Of a stretch of DNA of 64,000 nt, positions 1 through 8,901 are shown in pieces (the first letter of the stretch is position 1; each line of letters opens with the position of its first letter). The notes beneath the pieces are model-generated. The model ran no database searches, was not told where the DNA came from, and saw nothing but the letters and a program-made list of their open reading frames with translations. The stretch lies in contig NZ_SISF01000032.1 of assembly GCF_004310285.1 (NCBI RefSeq), positions 1 through 64,000 of the forward strand. Direction: 5' to 3'. The DNA is from Agrobacterium cavarae (lineage in GTDB: Bacteria; Pseudomonadota; Alphaproteobacteria; Rhizobiales; Rhizobiaceae). The position numbers were made by a program, and so were the translations under genes.

Positions 1-16
1 CCCGCAAAGCGAAAAG

Positions 17-66
17 TGTTACCCATGTCTCCGGTACAAAACGTCACCTATCTCTCAGGTCGGACA
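17..66 (+). repeat. Transposon-end-like motifs at the left edge
   Basis: Two related motifs lie in tandem: TGTTACCCATGTCTCCGGT at 17-35 and a diverged copy at 43-66 ending CAGGTCGGACA. The first matches a motif at 22577-22602 in 17 of 19 bases, in the same orientation. Repeated motifs of this kind are what I associate with ends of IS21- or IS481-like elements, but no transposase is recognisable beside them, so this is inference. They may mark a decayed insertion at the border of the accessory segment. Confidence 0.4.
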
Positions 67-419
67 AATTGTTCATACGGAAGGCATAGGTAACCGACTA
101 AAACAGATCGGCAACGATGTCGATAATCAACTCGCCGTTGTACAACCAGACATGGGATGCTTCCCATATCTGCCGCACACGTACCTGGAACGTCCAAAAC
201 CATTCAAGAAGAAGTGGTGTGCCAGTAGTATTGACGCGTCACCAAAAGCTCCGTGCGGAAATGATTGAAGCGCGAGGCCGTGATCCACTCCCCTCGCTTC
301 ATCATTTGGAGAGAAAGTTCGCTCAAACCAGCGAAGAAACTTCGGAAACGTGGAAATCTTCTGAAGATGCGCCCATGCCTAGGCAACCATCTCCAGCGGC
401 AATTTGACCTATCACGAGC
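67..419. other. No recognisable gene
   Basis: Short reading frames exist on both strands (for example 117-407 on the plus strand), but none has a convincing ribosome binding site or a protein sequence I recognise. It could be the eroded interior of the element suggested by the motifs at 17-66. Confidence 0.4.
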
Positions 420-845
420 TTAGTTTCTGGAAGCTTGAAAGTAATCAATTCCGGCTTGAGCACATTCAACATCCTGCGCCGGCGTACCAGAACTCAGGCC
501 AATTCCTCCGACGACCTCGCCATCAACGATCACTGGCAAGCCACCGCCGACGACCATAAGGCGCCCACCGATCGCAGAGTTGATGCCGTAGGCGGGATTA
601 CCTGGAAGGCTTGCCGTGCCGTAACTCTCGGTCGTCCGCTTGGCGCCCGCAGCCGTGTACGCTTTGTCTTGCGCAATGATGGTGCTGGTTATCTTACCCC
701 CATCCATCCGTTCAAACGCGATCAACTGACCGGATTCATCGACCACAGCGATGCACATTGGCACGCCAATTTCCGTCGCTTTCGCTCGCGCGCCTGCAAT
801 CAAGCTACGCGCATCCTCTATATCCAAGCGCTTGATGACCAACAC
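420..845 (-). CDS. GlcG/HbpS-family protein
   Basis: Small protein of the GlcG/HbpS (DUF336) family. These proteins bind haem or small ligands and are often encoded next to oxidation pathways for sugars, glycolate or alcohols; the exact activity is usually unknown. Typical features here are the AVVDESGQLIAFERMDG segment and the glycine-rich C-terminal part with GGLPVIVDGEVVGGIGLS. I place the start at GTG 845, because AGGGAGGAT sits about seven bases upstream; an in-frame ATG at 881 would add 12 residues and lacks a good binding site. It lies 140 bases downstream of the sugar oxidoreductase on the same strand, so it is probably the last gene of the sugar operon. Confidence 0.75.
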   Translation of the reverse strand: MLVIKRLDIEDARSLIAGARAKATEIGVPMCIAVVDESGQLIAFERMDGGKITSTIIAQDKAYTAAGAKRTTESYGTASLPGNPAYGINSAIGGRLMVVGGGLPVIVDGEVVGGIGLSSGTPAQDVECAQAGIDYFQASRN

Positions 846-985
846 TTGCTGTATCCTCCCTGTTTTTATGAACTCAAGCAAAGCACCACATTCGAAAGAT
901 CGACTGCGCGCAATAGCCTGTTACTCGACGTAATGATTACTATTGAACGAGATCGCCCCAATCTTCGGGGCGACTCGTTCGGGCA

Positions 986-1981
986 TCAAAGCGCAAGTTC
1001 ACGGCGGAGCGTTTCCAGACGCTCCATCGCAATGACTCCCTCGGCGATCGTTGGCGCAGGAGTACTTGCTCCAGCGAGGGCGGGGACCACATCTGCAAGC
1101 AGGGAATGGTACCCTTTGGGATCCTCATTGGCCGCTGCCGTAAAATTCGGTTTCCATGTCAGCGTGTCGCAATCATCGTTCAGTGTTGCGCCGAGATCGT
1201 CGATCTTGAATGGCGGGTTACGATGCCATTTGATGTCGATGACGTCGTCCACTTCGATCCGCTGGTGATCGCCCATGAGCTCTATGCGCTCAACCGGCGT
1301 GCCGCGTGATTGGATGGTGCCCATCGCAACATTCCCGATGGCCCCGCATTCGAATTCGAAGCCGACGTGGAAGAGCACGCGTCCCGGCGTCTTCTCGACT
1401 TTACGGGCAGAAATCGAGCGGACTGGGGAAACCAGGAAGGACACGAGATCCATATAATGAACGCAATGGTGGAGAAAGAAGCCGGTATAGTCGACATTGC
1501 CAACGAAATATCCCGGTGCGGTCATATAATAACCGGTCAATCCCAGGACATCGCCGAAACGACCGGACTTGACGATATTGGCCGCCATGCGATTACCGAT
1601 TGAGTAACGTTTCATGAAGCCCAGAAGGAGCGGTTTCTTGGCCTTTTCCGACGCGGCCAGAAGTTCACGAGCACCTGCCGCACTACCCGACGGCGGCTTT
1701 TCCATGAAAACAGGCAAGCCCCGCTCGAGAGCCATCTTTCCGAAGGCCAAGTGCTGGTCAGGGCCAACCGCCATTCCAACCGCATCGAGGCCCGGCGTCT
1801 TCAACAGATCCGCAACGTCACTGACAAGATTGGTCACTCCGAACTGACGACCGGCGTCTCTCAGTCGCGCGCCATCTATATCGCAAAGCGCGACGAGTTC
1901 GACGTCATGGCGAACAAGCTGCGGAAGCAGCATCTGGGTTGCGTGAATGCCGCAACCGATCCAACCGATTTTTGTAGTCAT
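986..1981 (-). CDS. Gfo/Idh/MocA-family oxidoreductase
   Basis: NAD(P)-dependent sugar or cyclitol dehydrogenase of 331 residues. The N-terminal Rossmann fold begins IGWIGCGIHATQ, and the family motif EKPPSG is at about residues 94-99 (lysine near the nicotinamide). The second half carries the usual alpha/beta domain. The start is ATG 1981, which overlaps the stop of the upstream epimerase gene by four bases (ATGA), so translation is probably coupled; a longer frame to 2071 would run far into that gene. Substrate is not deducible. Pairing with a ketose-epimerase-like protein suggests isomerisation followed by oxidation of an imported sugar or polyol. Confidence 0.85.
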   Translation of the reverse strand: MTTKIGWIGCGIHATQMLLPQLVRHDVELVALCDIDGARLRDAGRQFGVTNLVSDVADLLKTPGLDAVGMAVGPDQHLAFGKMALERGLPVFMEKPPSGSAAGARELLAASEKAKKPLLLGFMKRYSIGNRMAANIVKSGRFGDVLGLTGYYMTAPGYFVGNVDYTGFFLHHCVHYMDLVSFLVSPVRSISARKVEKTPGRVLFHVGFEFECGAIGNVAMGTIQSRGTPVERIELMGDHQRIEVDDVIDIKWHRNPPFKIDDLGATLNDDCDTLTWKPNFTAAANEDPKGYHSLLADVVPALAGASTPAPTIAEGVIAMERLETLRRELAL

Positions 1982-2859
1982 CGACGATATTCCGTAAGCA
2001 GGAGGTGAGATTTCATGAATGCACTCGATGCCGACAGGCGATCGCTCTCGTCTTCGTGGGGCGCCCGCCACTGGGCGAACGGAACGCCGAAACGGTCATC
2101 GGTACGACGAAACGGTTCGAGGGAAATCGGCCCCTCGTAGCCAACCTCATGGAGGGCGCGGCAAACTTCGACCCAGTCCGTCAGGCCAGTGCCGGGGAAG
2201 CCGCGATGGTTCTCGTTCGCCTGAAAATGGACAAGGCGATCCCCTGCGAGCCGGATGGCCTCTGATAGCGAACTTTCTTCCATGTGCATATGGAAGGTGT
2301 CCAGCATGAGCTTCACAGCCGGATGATCAACGGCATCAAGCAGTTCCATCGCCTGCTGCGTCGTACAAAGCACGTCGCTCTCGAAACGGTTGAGGGGCTC
2401 AACCGCCAGAACAATGCCAGCATTCTGCGCGTAGTCTCCCGCTTCCTTCAGCCCTTTGACACACCGGTCTTTTCGAGCAAGGCGCTCAGACTCTTCCACG
2501 GGCTGCGGTGGACGACCCGCAAATACGAGGGGGTTTCCCGTCAGGGGCCCCCCGACGACCGTCGCGCCAAGACCGGCGGCGCAATCCACCGTGTATTTCA
2601 GGTAATCGATGCCCGCACGATGGGCGTCGTTGTCAGCAGAGGACAAGTTCCTCTGCAGATTCACACGTGCGGCGAGAACGACGCCCAGCCTGGCATCATC
2701 AAGAGCGCTTTTGGTGGCCTTGATGTCGAGTTCACCGAGCTCAGGAACAAGAAGTTCAACAAAGTCATAGCCATGCTCGCGCATCTTTAAGAATAATGGG
2801 AAATGCTCGGCCGTGAACGGGCGGGCATACTGCATGGAAATCAGCCCGATAGGGTTCAT
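1978..2859 (-). CDS. Ketose 3-epimerase-like sugar isomerase (TIM barrel)
   Basis: A 293-residue sugar phosphate isomerase/epimerase (AP endonuclease 2 TIM-barrel family). It resembles D-tagatose/D-psicose 3-epimerases: VEPLNRFESD, then LDTFHMHMEE, then VHFQANENHRG, then ISLEPF. The four expected metal ligands are visible as Glu154, Asp187, His211 and Glu248. Members interconvert ketoses at C3 using Mn or Co; true substrates vary, so 3-epimerisation is an inference. It follows the permeases by 57 bases and overlaps the oxidoreductase gene by four. A binding site (AAGGAGGC) lies just upstream of ATG 2859. Confidence 0.82.
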   Translation of the reverse strand: MNPIGLISMQYARPFTAEHFPLFLKMREHGYDFVELLVPELGELDIKATKSALDDARLGVVLAARVNLQRNLSSADNDAHRAGIDYLKYTVDCAAGLGATVVGGPLTGNPLVFAGRPPQPVEESERLARKDRCVKGLKEAGDYAQNAGIVLAVEPLNRFESDVLCTTQQAMELLDAVDHPAVKLMLDTFHMHMEESSLSEAIRLAGDRLVHFQANENHRGFPGTGLTDWVEVCRALHEVGYEGPISLEPFRRTDDRFGVPFAQWRAPHEDESDRLSASSAFMKSHLLLTEYRR

Positions 2860-2916
2860 GTTTGCCTCCTTTTTTACTGCGTAGATATTGAGTAGCTTGC
2901 GGATTTGGGGTCAACA

Positions 2917-3750
2917 TCAGCCCTTCACGGCGCCTTGTGTCAGACCGCCAACCAATCGACGCTGAACGAGCAGGAAGAGGATAGTTGCAGGCATGGCACC
3001 GACCACAGCACCTGCAGCAAGCAATCCCCATTCGATCTGATACTCGCCAATCAGCGTCTGGATCGCGACAGTCACAGGACGGACATTTCTGCCCCCCAGC
3101 GTCAACGCGTAGAGATATTCATTCCAGGCGGTGATGAAGATGTAGATCCCGGTCGAGATAATTCCCGGCATCGTCAGTGGCAGCACGACCTTTCGCAGAG
3201 CCGTTAATCGCGAACAGCCATCAGTCATTGCCGCCTCATCTAGACTTTTCGGGATTGCAGCGATGTAGCTTGTCAGCATCCAAACGGCGAATGGAATAGC
3301 GACTGTTGCGTTGGCAAGAATGAGCCCGATATGAGTGTCGAGAATTCCAATCCGGCGCATCAGAATGAAGAGCGGCAGGATCAGCAGGACCATCGGGAAC
3401 ATGTTGATCAGCAAGAACTGCATCATCAGGAGTTTCCGTCCAGGGAAGCGGAAACGCGAGAACGCATAGGCAGCGGTAACCGAGACAATCAAGCCGACCA
3501 CAACCGTGCCGCCAGCAATGATAAGGCTGTCCAGCATGTTTTTCAAAAACGAAGTCTGCTCGATCAATCGGACATAGTTGTCAATCCGCCAACCCATGGG
3601 CGAGAGGGAGACGCCAGTGGCGGAGAGGGCGGCAGTTGGCGTGAGTGACGTCAGTATCATCCACACGAACGGTGCCATGGCGAACAGGACGATCGCAAGA
3701 ACAGGCAAATCTGTTGTGACGATCCGGCGAAGCGTGTTTTTCTGCGTCAT
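2917..3750 (-). CDS. Sugar ABC transporter permease (MalG type)
   Basis: Inner-membrane permease of 277 residues with about six hydrophobic segments, the first at residues 13-33 ([20 protein letters not shown]). The cytoplasmic EAA loop that docks the ATPase reads [20 protein letters not shown], followed by LPLTMPGI, which places it in the CUT1 carbohydrate-importer family. Its start overlaps the end of the partner permease gene by four bases. It should form a heterodimer with that partner, fed by the binding protein at 4737-5936 and driven by the ATPase at 7719-8792. Confidence 0.9.
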   Translation of the reverse strand: MTQKNTLRRIVTTDLPVLAIVLFAMAPFVWMILTSLTPTAALSATGVSLSPMGWRIDNYVRLIEQTSFLKNMLDSLIIAGGTVVVGLIVSVTAAYAFSRFRFPGRKLLMMQFLLINMFPMVLLILPLFILMRRIGILDTHIGLILANATVAIPFAVWMLTSYIAAIPKSLDEAAMTDGCSRLTALRKVVLPLTMPGIISTGIYIFITAWNEYLYALTLGGRNVRPVTVAIQTLIGEYQIEWGLLAAGAVVGAMPATILFLLVQRRLVGGLTQGAVKG

Positions 3751-4670
3751 CTCTCAACCTCGCGCATGGTACGGGCGAGGTAGAGAACCACGAACGCTCC
3801 GAGAAGGATGGTGAATGTAACGGCGATTGAGGTGCCGTATCCGAAGTCGAGGTTCTGGCGCGCTTTTATGAACGCATAGAGCGGGAGCGTATAAGTCGCA
3901 TAGCCGGGTCCACCTCCTGTCATCACGAAGATGACGTCCATCGAATTGGCGACCCAGATCACGCGCAGTAGTCCTGCGGTCGCAAGAACTGGTGCAATGC
4001 CCGGCAACGTTATGTGAAGGAACTGCCTCCAGGATGACGCCCCGTCGATGGACGCAGCCTCGTACTGGCTCTTCGGAATGCCCTGCAGCCCTGCCAAAAT
4101 CATGACCGCGAAGAAGGGGAAGCCTTGCCATGTCAACGTAGCTATGATCGCATAGATCGCAACCTTTGGATCGGCGAGCCATGGCACTGCCGCTTGCACG
4201 ACCGACAGATAGATAAGGATGTCGTTCAGCACACCTGTATTGGGATCATAAATCCAACGCCACATCAGAGCGATCACCACGCTGGGCAGAGCCCAGGGAA
4301 TAATGATCAGCGCTCGCGCTAGACCACGCCAGGGAAACTCCCGGTTCAACAGCAAAGCCGTAAGAAGGCCGAGCCCCATCTGAAGTGGCACGGTCAGACC
4401 GATCCATAACAGGGTGTTCCAGAGTGCGGCCCAGAAAACGGGATCGTTAAAGAGCTTCACATAGTTTCCGAAACCGACAAACTTGCTGGCGTTCGGTTTA
4501 AAGAGGATGAGATCGTAGAAACTCGTCCAAACCGCCTGCACCATCGGCATGAAGACAATGACCAGCGTTACGACAAATGCAGGCGCAAGCAGGACATATG
4601 GAAGAAGCCGTTCCGAGCGCCAGTCGAAAGTCGCGCGGCGCCTAGGGGAAGATGTTGCTGACAGAGACAT
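3747..4670 (-). CDS. Sugar ABC transporter permease (MalF type)
   Basis: Inner-membrane permease of 307 residues, CUT1 family. After a basic cytoplasmic N-terminus comes LLPYVLLAPAFVVTLVIVFM as the first membrane segment. The EAA loop is YEAASIDGASSWRQFLHITL, followed by PGIAP. It is longer than the partner, as expected for the MalF-like subunit. It is separated from the upstream binding-protein gene by 66 bases holding a strong hairpin (4699-4720), and overlaps the downstream permease gene by four bases. Confidence 0.9.
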   Translation of the reverse strand: MSLSATSSPRRRATFDWRSERLLPYVLLAPAFVVTLVIVFMPMVQAVWTSFYDLILFKPNASKFVGFGNYVKLFNDPVFWAALWNTLLWIGLTVPLQMGLGLLTALLLNREFPWRGLARALIIIPWALPSVVIALMWRWIYDPNTGVLNDILIYLSVVQAAVPWLADPKVAIYAIIATLTWQGFPFFAVMILAGLQGIPKSQYEAASIDGASSWRQFLHITLPGIAPVLATAGLLRVIWVANSMDVIFVMTGGGPGYATYTLPLYAFIKARQNLDFGYGTSIAVTFTILLGAFVVLYLARTMREVER

Positions 4671-4698
4671 ACTGCGTCCGTTTCAAGCCTTGAGGAAG

Positions 4699-4720
4699 GC
4701 CCCGACGCAGACGTCGGGGC
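4699..4720 (-). promoter_or_regulatory. Intercistronic hairpin after the binding-protein gene
   Basis: Perfect 9-bp stem (GCCCCGACG / CGTCGGGGC) with a 4-base loop, between the stop of the solute-binding protein gene and the start of the first permease gene. There is no T run, so it is more likely an mRNA-stabilising or partial attenuation structure. In many ABC importers this keeps the binding protein more abundant than the permeases; that role here is inferred from position. Confidence 0.6.
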
Positions 4721-4736
4721 ACACAGATGGCAAGTG

Positions 4737-5936
4737 TTACTGAGCAAACAGCGTTTGAAGCTGCTCCATCATCTGCTGCGAATTGATCTGCCCTGTGAGC
4801 GCCTGCTGCATATTCGTCTGCCAAGCGCTGTTGACGAATTCGGAGACAGCCGACGTTTGCGGCAGCACTTTCGCAAAAGGAAGGGATTGGATCGTAGCGT
4901 CGACGAAACGGCGTTCATGAAGCTTCCAATTCGCCGAACCGCTCTTGGTAACCGTCATTTGGCCGGTTGCACCATTGAAAGCGACGTTATTCTCGCCCTC
5001 GGCGAGAAACGAAATCCACTTCCATGCAGCGTCCTTCACGGATGAATTCGAGAAGATCGCGAGGGACTCGTCTCCGTAGGATGTCCACTGACCGTTACCG
5101 CACTTTGGTACCGGCACTGCTGAAACCTTGTCTCCAAGCGCCGCGACCAGATCCTTGGACGAGCCAATGTGATGGATCGTCATCGCCGTTTTCCCGGATT
5201 TAAAAGCAGCAATGATTTCCTGGAACCCGTCATTCGGAGCGGATGGTGGTATTACCTTGTCCTTCTGGAACAGGTCGACTACCCACTGATTGGCAGCGAT
5301 GGCTTCTGGCTTAACAAGACCGTCTGGCTTCAGTTCGGCTCCTTGAGAAAATACAAACGCGCCCCACTGATCCCATCCGCCTTTGCCGCCCCGTAGGCCA
5401 AACCCATAGGTGTCGGGCGCCCTTGTCAATTTGATAGCGGCATTCCTGAACTCCTCGCAGGTCTTGGGCGGCTGCAGACCTGCGGCTTGAAAGAGATCCG
5501 TGCGATAATACAGATAGAGAACGACATATTGGACCGGCAGGTAATATTGAGTACCGTCAGGCCCCTTGTTCAGTTCGAGGACGTTATCGAGTAGATCGGC
5601 CTTGCCTTTCCAGGCGTCAATCATATTGCCGATCGGCTCGAGCGCACCCATTTCAACGAGGCGCGGTTGAGCAAAAAGCTTCACCATCGCAGCGTCCGGT
5701 GCATTACCTCCCACGAGTGAGGTGTAGAGGTTGTCGTAATAGCTGTTCCACGGCACGTTCTCGGCTTGAATTGTGATGCCCGGATTAGCCGCTTCGAATT
5801 TCTTTACCAAGTCAGCCATCGGGTTGGCTGGATTGTCGAAGTGGTACCAAAACCGGACCGTTTCCGCTTTTGCCTGGGACAGCGCTGCCGACGCCGCCAG
5901 TGCGACGCTGAGCGCCATTGTTTTCAGAAATTTCAT
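4737..5936 (-). CDS. Extracellular sugar-binding protein (ABC importer)
   Basis: Periplasmic solute-binding protein of 399 residues, family 1 (MalE/UgpB-like). A classic Sec signal peptide ends LSQAKA, with cleavage expected before ETVRFWYHFDNP. The opening VRFWYHFD... and a hinge region near GQMTVTKSG are typical. Start ATG 5936 follows GGAGGAAA. It is the third gene of a run that starts at the regulator: GntR, esterase, binding protein, two permeases, epimerase, dehydrogenase. Substrate unknown; carbohydrate is expected from family and neighbours. Confidence 0.9.
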   Translation of the reverse strand: MKFLKTMALSVALAASAALSQAKAETVRFWYHFDNPANPMADLVKKFEAANPGITIQAENVPWNSYYDNLYTSLVGGNAPDAAMVKLFAQPRLVEMGALEPIGNMIDAWKGKADLLDNVLELNKGPDGTQYYLPVQYVVLYLYYRTDLFQAAGLQPPKTCEEFRNAAIKLTRAPDTYGFGLRGGKGGWDQWGAFVFSQGAELKPDGLVKPEAIAANQWVVDLFQKDKVIPPSAPNDGFQEIIAAFKSGKTAMTIHHIGSSKDLVAALGDKVSAVPVPKCGNGQWTSYGDESLAIFSNSSVKDAAWKWISFLAEGENNVAFNGATGQMTVTKSGSANWKLHERRFVDATIQSLPFAKVLPQTSAVSEFVNSAWQTNMQQALTGQINSQQMMEQLQTLFAQ

Positions 5937-5963
5937 GCTTTCCTCCTCCAGATTGATTTGTTT

Positions 5964-6944
5964 TCAGCGGCCAGCCTGCCGCCTCGCTGCATTCCCCGCT
6001 GCTGCCAACGCCTCCCGCGCGGCAGACAGTTCGGATGTATTTTGTAAGAAGCCGTGCATCACGCCTGGGGTAATCGACAACTCGTCGCTGCGACCGAGCG
6101 CCTTGAGACGTTCACTAAGCAGAAGCGTGTCCGACAGCAGAGGGTCGACCTCCGCAGCCATCAAATACAGCGGCGGCATTGCCGCCAGTTGCTCTTCAGT
6201 TGCGACAAGCGGACATGCCAAAGGGTCACCTTCGATGTTCTGCCCCCCGGCATAGAAGTCCCAATAACGCTGCATCTTACCGCGAGTCAGTCCAGGCCCT
6301 TCGCTGAAGTGGACGTAGGATGGCGTCTCGAAAGACCGTGCATAGTTTCCGTAAAAGAGCAGTCCGCCGTCCGGCAGGGGGCGTCCAGCCGCCTCTTCGT
6401 GCAACATGGCTGCCAATGCAAGATTGGCACCGGCGGAGTCGCCAGCCACCAGCAACGGGCCACGCGTGACACCCGAGGCAGATGTTGCGCTAAAAACGTG
6501 CCGAAGTGCCGAGACCACGTCCTTCAGACCTGCGGGGAACGGACATTCGGGCGCCAGCCGATAGTCCGGCAACACAACAGGCATTCCGCTTTCAATCGCA
6601 AGGGTTCGCGCACAACGCTCGTGCGTTTCCGGAGAGCAGAACGCAAAGCCTCCGCCATGTATGAACAGGATCGCACCGTGCCCAGCACCTTTCGGCACTA
6701 GGATTTTCAAGCGACAGCGGTCAGAACCAAGATCGAGATCCGCATCGATCCAGACTTCCGAAACGCTGTGCATCGGCGGCAAATTGAGATTGCAACGCGC
6801 GCTCGCGAACGCCGACTGAGCCCTCCCCTGTTCGGGCGTCAACGTTGTTGGATCTGGCAACGGACCAAGTTCAGCCAGCGTCCTTGCCATCAGAGCAACA
6901 CTCTCTGCCGACAACGCACCAGAGACTGTGTGAGCGGCGCTCAC
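5964..6944 (-). CDS. HSL-family alpha/beta-hydrolase (esterase)
   Basis: Esterase of the hormone-sensitive-lipase group (bacterial family IV), 326 residues, no signal peptide, hence cytoplasmic. The oxyanion-hole motif HGGG is at residues 96-99 and the nucleophile is in GDSAG (Ser170). The triad is completed by Asp267 in EVDPLL and His297 in GVMHGF. Start is GTG 6944, overlapping the regulator stop by four bases (GTGA), so the two are likely coupled. Placement between regulator and importer suggests it trims an ester or lactone from the imported compound, such as an acylated sugar; this is inference. Confidence 0.85.
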   Translation of the reverse strand: MSAAHTVSGALSAESVALMARTLAELGPLPDPTTLTPEQGRAQSAFASARCNLNLPPMHSVSEVWIDADLDLGSDRCRLKILVPKGAGHGAILFIHGGGFAFCSPETHERCARTLAIESGMPVVLPDYRLAPECPFPAGLKDVVSALRHVFSATSASGVTRGPLLVAGDSAGANLALAAMLHEEAAGRPLPDGGLLFYGNYARSFETPSYVHFSEGPGLTRGKMQRYWDFYAGGQNIEGDPLACPLVATEEQLAAMPPLYLMAAEVDPLLSDTLLLSERLKALGRSDELSITPGVMHGFLQNTSELSAAREALAAAGNAARRQAGR

Positions 6945-7618
6945 TGAACGCTCTCCGGAAATACCTCAGGACCGAAATCAACAATCGTAGCAATGTGATG
7001 ATGCATCGAGGCGGTCGCCCGCCGCGCATCACCGCCTTCGATGGACTCGATGATGCTGCGGTGGCGCAGCGCTGTCGCCTTCAAATCCCTTGACATCGGA
7101 CTACGCGAAATCTTGAAACGATGATTATGAACCAGACAGCGATGAAGAATTGGATCAAGGGCCGGCAGATCGGCATCTTCGAAAATGCGACGATGAAAAT
7201 CCCGGTCGATGGCTGCAAGCTCGAGTTCGTCGGCAGCGTCGGCCGCAGCCAACATTTTGCTCAACAAGTCTTCTAGATCTTTGATCAGAGTCCGGCTCGG
7301 CGCACGCATCATCCGCGCAATACCACTCCCCTCGATCTGCTGCCGTAGCCTGAACATTTCGATCGCTTCGTCCGCGGTGCATTCGGAAACCTGAGTTCCT
7401 CGGCGGCCCTTTCGAAGCACAAGACCCTCTTCCTGCAGCTGCAATAGAGCTTCGCGCACAGTGCCTTGGCTACATTGGAAGTGGGTCGCAAGATCCAGCT
7501 CGGTCAGCCCCGTTCCTGGTTCAAGCACGCCGAGCATGATGTCGCGCTTTAGCGAAGCAAACGCTGCGCTGGATTTCAGGGATTTCGTGGCGGTTTGCCG
7601 GGGTGGAAAATATGTCAT
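6941..7618 (-). CDS. GntR-family regulator (FCD domain)
   Basis: Transcriptional regulator of about 225 residues. The N-terminal winged helix includes ASLKRDIMLGVLEPGTGLTELDLATHFQCSQGTVREALLQLQEEGLV (given as a region, residues about 22-68), typical of GntR proteins. The C-terminal FCD ligand domain carries Asp and His residues that usually bind metal (AIDRDFHRRIF, VHNHRF, LRHRSIIESIEGGD, HHH). I choose ATG 7618 instead of TTG 7690, because the longer frame would run through the perfect palindrome at 7655-7684, better explained as an operator between divergent genes. Likely represses the sugar cluster and itself until an intermediate binds. Confidence 0.82.
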   Translation of the reverse strand: MTYFPPRQTATKSLKSSAAFASLKRDIMLGVLEPGTGLTELDLATHFQCSQGTVREALLQLQEEGLVLRKGRRGTQVSECTADEAIEMFRLRQQIEGSGIARMMRAPSRTLIKDLEDLLSKMLAAADAADELELAAIDRDFHRRIFEDADLPALDPILHRCLVHNHRFKISRSPMSRDLKATALRHRSIIESIEGGDARRATASMHHHIATIVDFGPEVFPESVQ

Positions 7619-7654
7619 CCAAATATGCCTGAGCTGTTGCGTCTCGATGAACTT

Positions 7655-7684
7655 ATCATTATCGATATTGACATCGATAATGAT
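7655..7684. promoter_or_regulatory. Perfect 12+12 palindrome, probable GntR operator
   Basis: ATCATTATCGAT (7655-7666), a 6-base spacer ATTGAC, and ATCGATAATGAT (7673-7684) form a perfect inverted repeat. It sits in the middle of the 100-base region between the divergently transcribed regulator operon and the ATPase gene. Dimeric GntR proteins bind palindromes of this size, so it is the best candidate for one operator controlling both directions. Seventeen bases of it recur at 7782-7798. Confidence 0.7.
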
Positions 7685-7718
7685 CGTCAAGCACGAAGTT
7701 GCTACCCGGGAGGAAAAC

Positions 7719-8792
7719 GTGGCTGAAATTGCGCTGAGGGGAATCCAGAAGTCTTATGGCAGTCTAAAAGTCATCCACGACATCGATATTGACATCGAGA
7801 GCGGCGAATTTCTTGTCTTGGTTGGCCCGTCCGGATGCGGAAAATCCACCCTTCTTCGAATGATTGCCGGACTGGAGGAAATTTCCGGCGGGGAGCTGCA
7901 GATTGAAGGACGCACAGTGAATCTTCTCCCGCCTGCAGAACGCAACATCGCGATGGTTTTTCAGGACTACGCGCTTTATCCACACATGAGCGTGAGAGAC
8001 AATATGTCTTTCGGCCTGAAGATGCGTGGCAGCAAAGACGAGGAAATCCAGAGCCGCGTTTCCCACGCGGCTGACATCCTCAAGATTACAGAATATCTCG
8101 ACCGTAGACCAGCTCAGCTTTCCGGTGGCCAACGTCAACGTGTCGCCATGGGTCGAGCGATAGTGCGTGAACCGGCCGCATTCCTCTTCGACGAGCCGTT
8201 GTCCAATCTCGACGCCGCACTTCGTGTCGAGATGCGGCTTGAGATTGCTAAGCTCCATCATCGCATGAGGGCAACCACCATTTACGTTACCCACGATCAG
8301 GTGGAGGCGATGACACTAGCGGACCGCATCGTTGTGATGAACGCCGGCGTCATCGAACAAATCGGCAAGCCTCTAGATTTGTATCATAGACCAGCAAGCC
8401 TCTTCGTCGCGCGCTTCATCGGTAGCCCAACTATGAACACCCTTCCCGCAAGCCTTACGTATGGCCTACTTACGTTACTCAAAAAGTCGATCCAGCTTGA
8501 TGAGACGTTTGGTTACGGCGGGCTTGACAGTCAGATCGTGGTCGGCATTAGGCCGGAAGATCTTATACAGTGTTCTGAGGAAGACGCCTGGGTAACCGGA
8601 GAATTGCTTGTTGCAGAGCGCTTGGGCAGTCAGACGTATGGCTATGTGGAGATCGGTCACTCGAAGATGCTCTGCGCGGAGTTTCCTCGAACGAGCGACT
8701 TGAACGTTGGTGAGACGTTACATTTTCGAGCGCGGACCGAAAGCCTCCATCTTTTCGATCCGACGACGGGCCGGAGAATTACGCCGGTGTGA
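7719..8792 (+). CDS. Sugar ABC transporter ATPase (UgpC/MalK type)
   Basis: Cytoplasmic ATPase of 357 residues for the CUT1 importer encoded on the opposite strand. Walker A GPSGCGKST is at residues 36-44; next come Q-loop VFQDYALYPH, signature LSGGQRQRVAMGRA, Walker B AAFLFDEPLSNLDA and H-loop YVTHDQ. A C-terminal TOBE/OB region follows (VGIRPEDL). The start is GTG 7719 behind GGGAGGAAAAC; a longer upstream frame would cross the operator region. It is transcribed divergently from the other transporter genes, sharing the palindrome-bearing region. Confidence 0.9.
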   Translation: MAEIALRGIQKSYGSLKVIHDIDIDIESGEFLVLVGPSGCGKSTLLRMIAGLEEISGGELQIEGRTVNLLPPAERNIAMVFQDYALYPHMSVRDNMSFGLKMRGSKDEEIQSRVSHAADILKITEYLDRRPAQLSGGQRQRVAMGRAIVREPAAFLFDEPLSNLDAALRVEMRLEIAKLHHRMRATTIYVTHDQVEAMTLADRIVVMNAGVIEQIGKPLDLYHRPASLFVARFIGSPTMNTLPASLTYGLLTLLKKSIQLDETFGYGGLDSQIVVGIRPEDLIQCSEEDAWVTGELLVAERLGSQTYGYVEIGHSKMLCAEFPRTSDLNVGETLHFRARTESLHLFDPTTGRRITPV

Positions 8793-8901
8793 AAGCGCCA
8801 GCCGAAGAAACCACATGCCGAGCTTACCGCCGTAGCCAAAGCTTTCCACAATCGCTCGCATTTTAGCGATCCGATTGCCGGCGTTAGAAGAGCGATGTCG
8901 T

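Noticed and set aside
435..1268. Long plus-strand frame (277 codons)
   Set aside because: Antisense to the GlcG-like gene and the Gfo/Idh/MocA gene, both with clear family motifs; its translation is Arg-rich and unrecognisable.
7619..7690. Longer N-terminus for the GntR regulator from TTG 7690
   Set aside because: Would place the perfect palindrome inside the coding sequence; lacks a binding site; the helix-turn-helix starts later.
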